64,000 nucleotides of DNA, taken from Ashinkailepas kermadecensis. Taxonomy: Eukaryota > Arthropoda > Thecostraca > Neolepadidae. Location of the stretch: contig JAOTOM010001571.1 of assembly GCA_034440615.1 (NCBI GenBank), positions 1 to 64,000 of the forward strand, read 5' to 3'. The position numbers and the translations under genes were made by a program. Of this stretch, positions 58,625 to 64,000 are shown in pieces. Numbering within the stretch: the stretch's first letter is position 1; each line of letters opens with the position of its first letter. Below the pieces are notes generated by a model. That model was not told the DNA's origin. It made no database searches and saw only the letters and a program-made list of their open reading frames with translations.

Positions 58625-61300
58625 TACCGTGACTGCCTTGCGCTGCATGCGCCGCACATCTGTACCTCCGAAGGTGTTCGGTGAGGTGTACCATCAAGCC
58701 AGGGCAGCCAGCCGGTACCTGACGAGACAACAGACATTGCAGTGGAGCATTGCCGACCGCGTGCCGTGATGCACCCCTCTGACGCAAGGAAAGATACAGC
58801 TGGCCGTGCCGAATCCGCAAAATGACGTCGGTTGGGGAAACTGGCGTTTATTCAAAGCTGCCCTGCGGTAGCTGTCGTTCCTGCAGTACTACATCCTCGG
58901 GTTATATATGCTGCCCACTGGGGAAAGGGGCAAATGGCATTTCGCACAACTTACAACTTATTATCGCTCAATTAATGGTCGATGAACAGTTCTCTCATTT
59001 GCCGTCCTTTTCTGGTCTATGAAAACGACCGTGTGGGCTTGAAGTGAGCGTGGCACACATTTTTATTATTTTCGGGGTCTGATATTATTTGGGCATCCGT
59101 GAGTTTTGTAATTGGAGCCTGATGAAGTCATGAAGTCACCGTTTGCTTTATGACTGACATTACACTGGAGGCTTTTCCATTAGTATCCCATAGTCGCAAC
59201 ATGTGTTTTATCTAGTTTCGTGTTCACGGTATGCTCAACTAACCAAATTTGTCGCTTGGGGAATAAAGGGGCAGGAAGGAAGAGGAAAAACAGGGTACCC
59301 CGTTTGCCCGTACTTCACGGCGTGCAACTGTAGTGACCACTTCTTCACCATACTCGATTCCTGGCATCTATGCCATCACAACCTTGACAACTGATGCCGG
59401 GTTCATTTATCAATATCACCTTTTGCCTGTCAAATTGCCAACTTGTTTCGACGTAATCGCGGATATTGTCTTCGCCCGCTACCTTCCACTCTATGAAAAA
59501 TGAATTCCAGGATACTGATCTAACATAAACTTGGATTTGCTATAAATCATACACACATACACACAGACAACATATATATAACGTATGTCAATGTTAATCA
59601 TATATACTATTCCCTACCAACTTTATCCAACTACCGAATGTCTCGCGTTATACGTGATAGTTTTCTCATATTTCCCGTAATCTGTCCCATTGTATCCCGT
59701 GGATGGGGGAAAATGGGAAAAGCGAATGTATTGCACCAGTTCTGAGCTTAAGCAGAATGATGTAGGTAGTTAAACATGGTATACTATGAGACCAGACGTT
59801 GCAAAATTCAGCTTGAGGGCAAACATTTTGATACATTCTGATATTTGTGTTGTATCCGGAGCGATAGAACGTTAATGTTCCTGTACTCCTCCTTCCCTTC
59901 GTCTAAATGCAATGCAGTGTGCAATTGGAACAAAAAAGCTCTCTGGCCCCGCTGCAATCTGGGCTGAAGCTTTCGCAATTATATTCTCCATGTGACTTAT
60001 TGGTGCTGACTCTTCATGCTTTGTTTTGCGGGTGGATGGATAGTTGTTTGTTTGTTTTTTGTTTTTTTTTAGTTCCTTCGGTCAGCTCGGAGAATTGCCA
60101 AATTAGCGGGTGAAGATGAACAAAGTGGAAATATTAAAGAAAGGGCTGCACATGAAAGGATCCGGGCAGTGCCATGTTTGACGTATCGACTTGGTTGGCC
60201 TTGATATTTGAATTGAAGTCTTTTCGGCCAGCTCTGGCCATTTTGAGGGCTATGAGGTGAAGGAGATGGAGAAAATAGTGTAGAGAGAAAGACAACCAGG
60301 ATAGGGTGCCGGGCATGGGTGGAAGAACAGGCTGTTTCTGGATTTTTGTATCCAGAATATTATCCTCTCCAGAAAATTATCCTTATTTTCGTCTTCATCT
60401 GGTGGTTGAATGGTGCTGTTTGACAATCAACTACTTTGTGATTAAGTGCTCAAGATTCACTGGAAAGTGTAAACTGAGATGCTGAGGTCATGGATTTGAA
60501 GAAAATATTATCTCTGTATTCATTCAAACAAAATTTTCCTCTCCGCATTGAGGATTACAAAGCACAAATCCAACCCTGGTGTCGGGCGTGAAAAGATGAG
60601 TAGATGCGGCTGAAGCGCCATCTGTCCTGTCCTCCATGCTCAGCATATAGATGGCGCTCCGTGGACGGACACTGACAGCAGCAGCCTTCTGCCGGCCGTC
60701 GCTACAACCTACCGGATTATAATAGCGTCAGACTATGATCAAACTGCGCGAAATGAAGAAATTTGCGGTGTTGCCTCTGCCATGTCTGACATCTCCCTGA
60801 TAACATGATAGCAAGATGTGTGCGTAAGTGGGCTCGGTGTCCCTACAGCCCTGCGGCTGTGCCGAACTGCATGCGGTAAACGATAAACAAATGATTATTT
60901 GGTATGAAATGCACCTTTGTATGCACATTTATGCTAAAAAGACAGAAACGGTCAGAGAGCGATGATATACAAATCATAACGATCGCAGAAGACTTCTCGC
61001 ACAAGTCAGCTCCAATTATGTACAATGCCACACACGCACGCATACACCACCGCGTCTCCAGCTGAAAACACTTCAGCCTGGTGACCAAAGAGGCGCTCGG
61101 AATAGGTCAGCGTCTATGGCCATAGCATCACGCCTTGCGGTGCGTTTGACCAGAGCTACAGAAACAGTGACACTACAGCGCAAACAGCCATATTGGGCAA
61201 GCACATCGGTAGATGCCGAATACAGATCAAACACCCCCATCCCCCATCCCCATCCCTACATCACGTCGAGCAACCGGAACGGCGCCATCTCATTGGCCAC
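58625..61300. other. No gene recognised
   Basis: Small ORFs only. An inverted pair, GCGCCATCT / AGATGGCGC, spans about 60616-60657. No coding exon is supported. Confidence 0.35.
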
Positions 61301-61301
61301 C

Positions 61302-61414
61302 TGGGCGTGGAGTGACCACAGGGTCCTGGTGACGTCACGGTCGATTTGGGCGCCACGGTGAGGTCGCCAGCAGCGGAGCGGCGCCTCACACGATACAGTG
61401 GGTCCAGGAGAGTT
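61302..61414 (-). pseudogene. Truncated duplicate of the cysteine-rich gene 3' end
   Basis: This ~113-bp block matches 62371-62482 in direct orientation. It covers the last ten or so codons of the exon at 62453-62570 and the sequence after its stop. The similarity breaks at the left end of the inverted-repeat element at 61415. It is not a complete exon. Confidence 0.6.
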
Positions 61415-62363
61415 GGGTCTGTTCCCGTCGCTCCACTAACCTCCACAAACCTCCACTGGTCGTTCCCGTCGCAAATCCGGTGGAGATTTTTCCTCCACCA
61501 ACCTCCACCAGTGGAGCAAAAGCTCCACCAGCCCAGAAGCAGGGTCCAATTGTGATTTTTCAGTTGAGCTCAATCACGGCGCACTTGCGCCATATATTTG
61601 CGCGTAAACAACGTCCTCCATCATGCGAATCTCATCTTCATCCATCAACTGAGTACCAGGATCATCCTTCGCAAAGGAAATATGAAATTACTACAACTAT
61701 GAACAATAATCGAAGTAACAGATGCAGACCACAAACATGTTTGTATGCCTTTGATCTACGTCATTCGGCCTAAAGGAAGATGTTACTTTACCGGCCGGAT
61801 CCGCCGCAATTCCCGTGCCCAGAAGCACCGCCGTTCTCCTGGCGCCGACTAAAATCCTACTCGAGCCCGATCGACGAGGTCGGGCAAGTTGAGATGAGGA
61901 AAAGTCAGCAACGGGTAGAGAAGCGCCTCGGGGCCGAGGGAGCCCGGCGGGTCCAGACACGAGATTATATGCTGTACGTTAAGAAGGCAGGCCAAACCGC
62001 AAAACAGGGGGAGACGATGCTCAACCAAGAGGAAAGAGATTGCCTGGTTCATCCCATAGGCGAAAAGGACGTGTGCTCCCCGCAGTCTCTGAGGACACAT
62101 ACATAGCCAGAAATAAAGACCAATTTGGGACTTTGTAAAACAAGGCATACCATGTACATTGTGCGATCATCAGGACAAACATTTGAAAGGCAATTTGCCC
62201 AATTTATGATACAGCGCCAAATGCTTCCTTTTTGTCGCGGAATTCAGACCGCTGTCAGCTGATTTCTACACCAAGCTCCACCGGTCGTTCCCGTGGGCCA
62301 GTCTCAACTAGCCTCCACTAGCCTCCACTGAGTTCCTTCTGGTGGAGCCACGGGAACAGACCC
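61415..62363. mobile_element. Inverted-repeat DNA element (GGGTCTGTTCCCGT termini)
   Basis: The left end GGGTCTGTTCCCGTCGCTCC (61415-) and the complement of the right end (to 62363) match over 22 bp with one difference. A second shared block, CACTGGTCGTTCCCGT / complement ACGGGAACGACCGGTG, lies subterminally. Several CCTCCACYA repeats sit next to both ends. The flanking bases (GTT left, TTT right) do not give a clear target duplication. An ORF of 108 codons lies inside. Confidence 0.65.
61780..62106 (+). CDS. Hypothetical 108-aa ORF inside the inverted-repeat element
   Basis: ATG at 61780 to TAG at 62104-62106, with AATAAA six bases further on (62112-62117). The product is charged and basic (EMRKSQQRVEKRLGAEGARR, then VQTRDYMLYVKKAG) with no recognised domain. 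The stop and poly(A)-type signal arrangement is suggestive, but coding status is unproven. It is too short to be a complete transposase. Confidence 0.35.
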   Translation: MLLYRPDPPQFPCPEAPPFSWRRLKSYSSPIDEVGQVEMRKSQQRVEKRLGAEGARRVQTRDYMLYVKKAGQTAKQGETMLNQEERDCLVHPIGEKDVCSPQSLRTHT

Positions 62364-62452
62364 TTTATGGAACGTGGAGTGACCACAGGGTCCCGGTGAC
62401 GTCACGGTCGATTTGGCCAGCACGGTGAAGTCGCCAGCAGCTCGGCGGCGCC

Positions 62453-62570
62453 TCACACGATGTAGTGGGCCCAGGAGAGTTTCTCGCCCGGCCGCGGACA
62501 CCGACCCATCCGCTTCATGTAGGTGCCCGACGAGCAGCGGGGCGGGTCGCACTTGCCCTGCTTTATGCAC
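62453..62570 (-). CDS. Cysteine-rich terminal exon of an unrecognised gene
   Basis: On the minus strand an acceptor-like CCGTCCTCCGTCGCCAG ends at 62571, then the frame encodes CIKQGKCDPPRCSSGTYMKR, GRCPRPGEKLSWAHYIV and TGA (62455-62453). That is 38 residues with four cysteines and G/C-ending codons like the two known genes. Cys spacing suggests a small secreted disulfide-rich domain (inference), and I do not recognise the family. Upstream exons would lie at higher coordinates, past the hAT-like element or outside the window. Confidence 0.5.
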
Positions 62571-62737
62571 CTGGCGACGGAGGACGGCACTGTGACGTCA
62601 TCAGCCGGTGGCGACTGTTCGCTGGCGCTTTACCTCACTCTGGAAGGTGTGAGGTTGATCCCTTTATCCCAGACACGGCGTCACATTCCCTATCTGCTGT
62701 GGCTTATGATACCTATTAGTTCCTCATGTCCTCCGTC

Positions 62738-63795
62738 CAGTGGCGTCGCCACGAAATTCCAGGGGGGGCAAGGTCGGAAGGGGGCCTCCTGTTCCCCGAA
62801 AGGGGGCCTCCATTGTGTTAGGGTCTCATATTGTTTTCAGGCTCTTACTATGGTTCGAGAATGGGGAACATGATTTGATATTGGTGTTTTGTTTGTTCTT
62901 GGCATGGTGCATCATTTACTCAAAACGCAATAGCACCAATAATTTTCGCTGAAAACTGGGTCATACCAGGGTATAAATAAGTAATATTTGGATACATACA
63001 TAAGTGCCAAAACAAACCAACGTCTCAATGCTTTCTGGAATCTTCCCGCTGGCCTCTAGATTGCAGCGAGCTGGCGGGGCTGGTGCTAAGCATATCTTAC
63101 AGATATCTGCCATTGATCAACCCACTTTTAAGTCCTCCAAGTCTAACTGAATATAGCTAGATTCATCACTACTGTTATTTATTCCCACCAGCTTGATGTC
63201 ATAAGCAAAGCTTGAACGATCATTTCTCAGTCATAGGACGACAATTTCGCAAAGGTGACAACGAGAAGTGGATTGCATTGGTTTTCTGAGCGCCATCTTT
63301 GGAATTTGTTTATTTTTATAACATTTGGTGCTGGCTGCAAGGCAACTGTCACACGAGCTAAAATATATCCTCAGCGAATAAATTCACGGCAAGAACAAGC
63401 ATTGAACAGCAATGCATAAATGACAATGCAACAATGCAACAATGTCAGTGCATACATAATCCAAACCTTCAAATTCCAAGCCGTTACGCCCATCGTTTTC
63501 GCTGTGCTGTACCGTTTTGTAAATGACTGAGAAGGTATGGAAGCTGGGAAGCTCTAATCATGCAGGCTGTAATAATAGAAAAGAAGTTTGTTGGAAGAAA
63601 ATGCATTAAAAAACATCATTCATCCCATTTTATATGTGGCATGGATGTTGTATTGTATGCTTGTGAGGGGTAATTTGTCCCCTCAATGTTGGTTTTGCCA
63701 CATGGGCGTATGTTTCGGAAAATTATTGAGGGACCAGTGGAGTACCTATATTTGCGTCAAGCAGGAGGGGGCAAACGGATTTGCATTGGAGGAGG
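62738..63795 (+). mobile_element. hAT-like non-autonomous element, copy 2
   Basis: It starts CAGTGGCGTCGCCACGAAAT at 62738. It is colinear, in opposite orientation, with 35058-36122 to about 63780 (GGGGCAAACGGATTTGC), after which the copies diverge. A matching right terminus was not identified. Short ORFs have no transposase signature. Confidence 0.7.
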
Positions 63796-64000
63796 GAGGT
63801 GTTGTGTCCTGAGCACAGCCCATCTAGCGGCCGAGTGAGGAACTCGGGGTTTCACGCCCAGCCGGCAGAGGGGTCATCCGGTGACCCCGGCCGGCCGGCG
63901 GGAGTCGGGTGGCGTGAGGAGTCGAGAGCGGACCGGTGTTAGAGCGCCGGATTTGTGCCTTGCGTTCGTACAATACTAAGTGCCTTGCCCGCCGCTGGTG
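63796..64000. other. GC-rich right edge, no gene recognised
   Basis: GC-rich sequence with a CCGGCCGGCCGG run near 63889-63900. Too short to judge at the window edge. Confidence 0.4.

Overview
The window reads as a eukaryotic nuclear genome, most likely an arthropod and possibly a crustacean or chelicerate (inference). The reasons are split genes with GT-AG introns, dense microsatellites and transposons, tRNA-derived SINEs, and scattered short CCTAA/TTAGG runs of the arthropod telomere type. The two recognisable genes have GC-rich, G/C-ending codons and sit in a lower-GC, repeat-rich background. No prokaryotic features were seen.

Two genes can be read exon by exon on the + strand. The first is an ABHD14-type alpha/beta hydrolase, with coding exons 21706-21966, 22947-23118, 24412-24650 and 26091-26288. 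Its third recognised intron appears to start with GC instead of GT. The second is the V-ATPase proteolipid subunit c, with exons 49172-49247, 55265-55454 and 57228-57435. These join in phase to 157 codons plus stop, a complete gene. Its first intron of about 6 kb is packed with palindromic repeats. A cysteine-rich terminal exon of an unrecognised minus-strand gene lies at 62453-62570, and its 3' end is partly duplicated 1.07 kb away around a small inverted-repeat transposon.

Layout: 1-2.1 kb, a ~277-bp satellite. 2.4-8.5 kb, palindromic repeats, a SINE with target duplication, a TTAA-flanked element split by a CR1-like LINE, and a second LINE copy. 9.5-10.2 kb, a GC-rich island. 12.5-15.3 kb, a 41-bp palindrome-bearing satellite. 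18.0-18.8 kb, 51-bp and 14-bp minisatellites. 18.9-20.5 kb, a SINE and a truncated LINE with RNase H. 21.7-26.6 kb, the ABHD14 gene and its minisatellites. 28.5-34.8 kb, a degenerate tandem-repeat province ending in a ~750-bp inverted repeat. 35-36.1 kb and 62.7-63.8 kb, inverted copies of a hAT-like element. 36.9-37.2 kb, a 99-bp triplication. 40.7-42.6 kb, a DNA transposon with a 368-codon ORF embedded in (TA)n. 43.5-43.7 kb, a G-rich tract. 46.2-46.4 kb, (GA)n. 49-57.4 kb, the V-ATPase gene.

The most promising unclassified system is the transposon at 40864-42410. It has ~130-144-bp imperfect terminal inverted repeats, a TA-microsatellite target and a protein resembling no transposase family I can name. 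Next is a family of palindromic elements sharing a conserved ~36-bp motif, nine copies of which are found at 2.4-3.7 kb and in V-ATPase intron 1.
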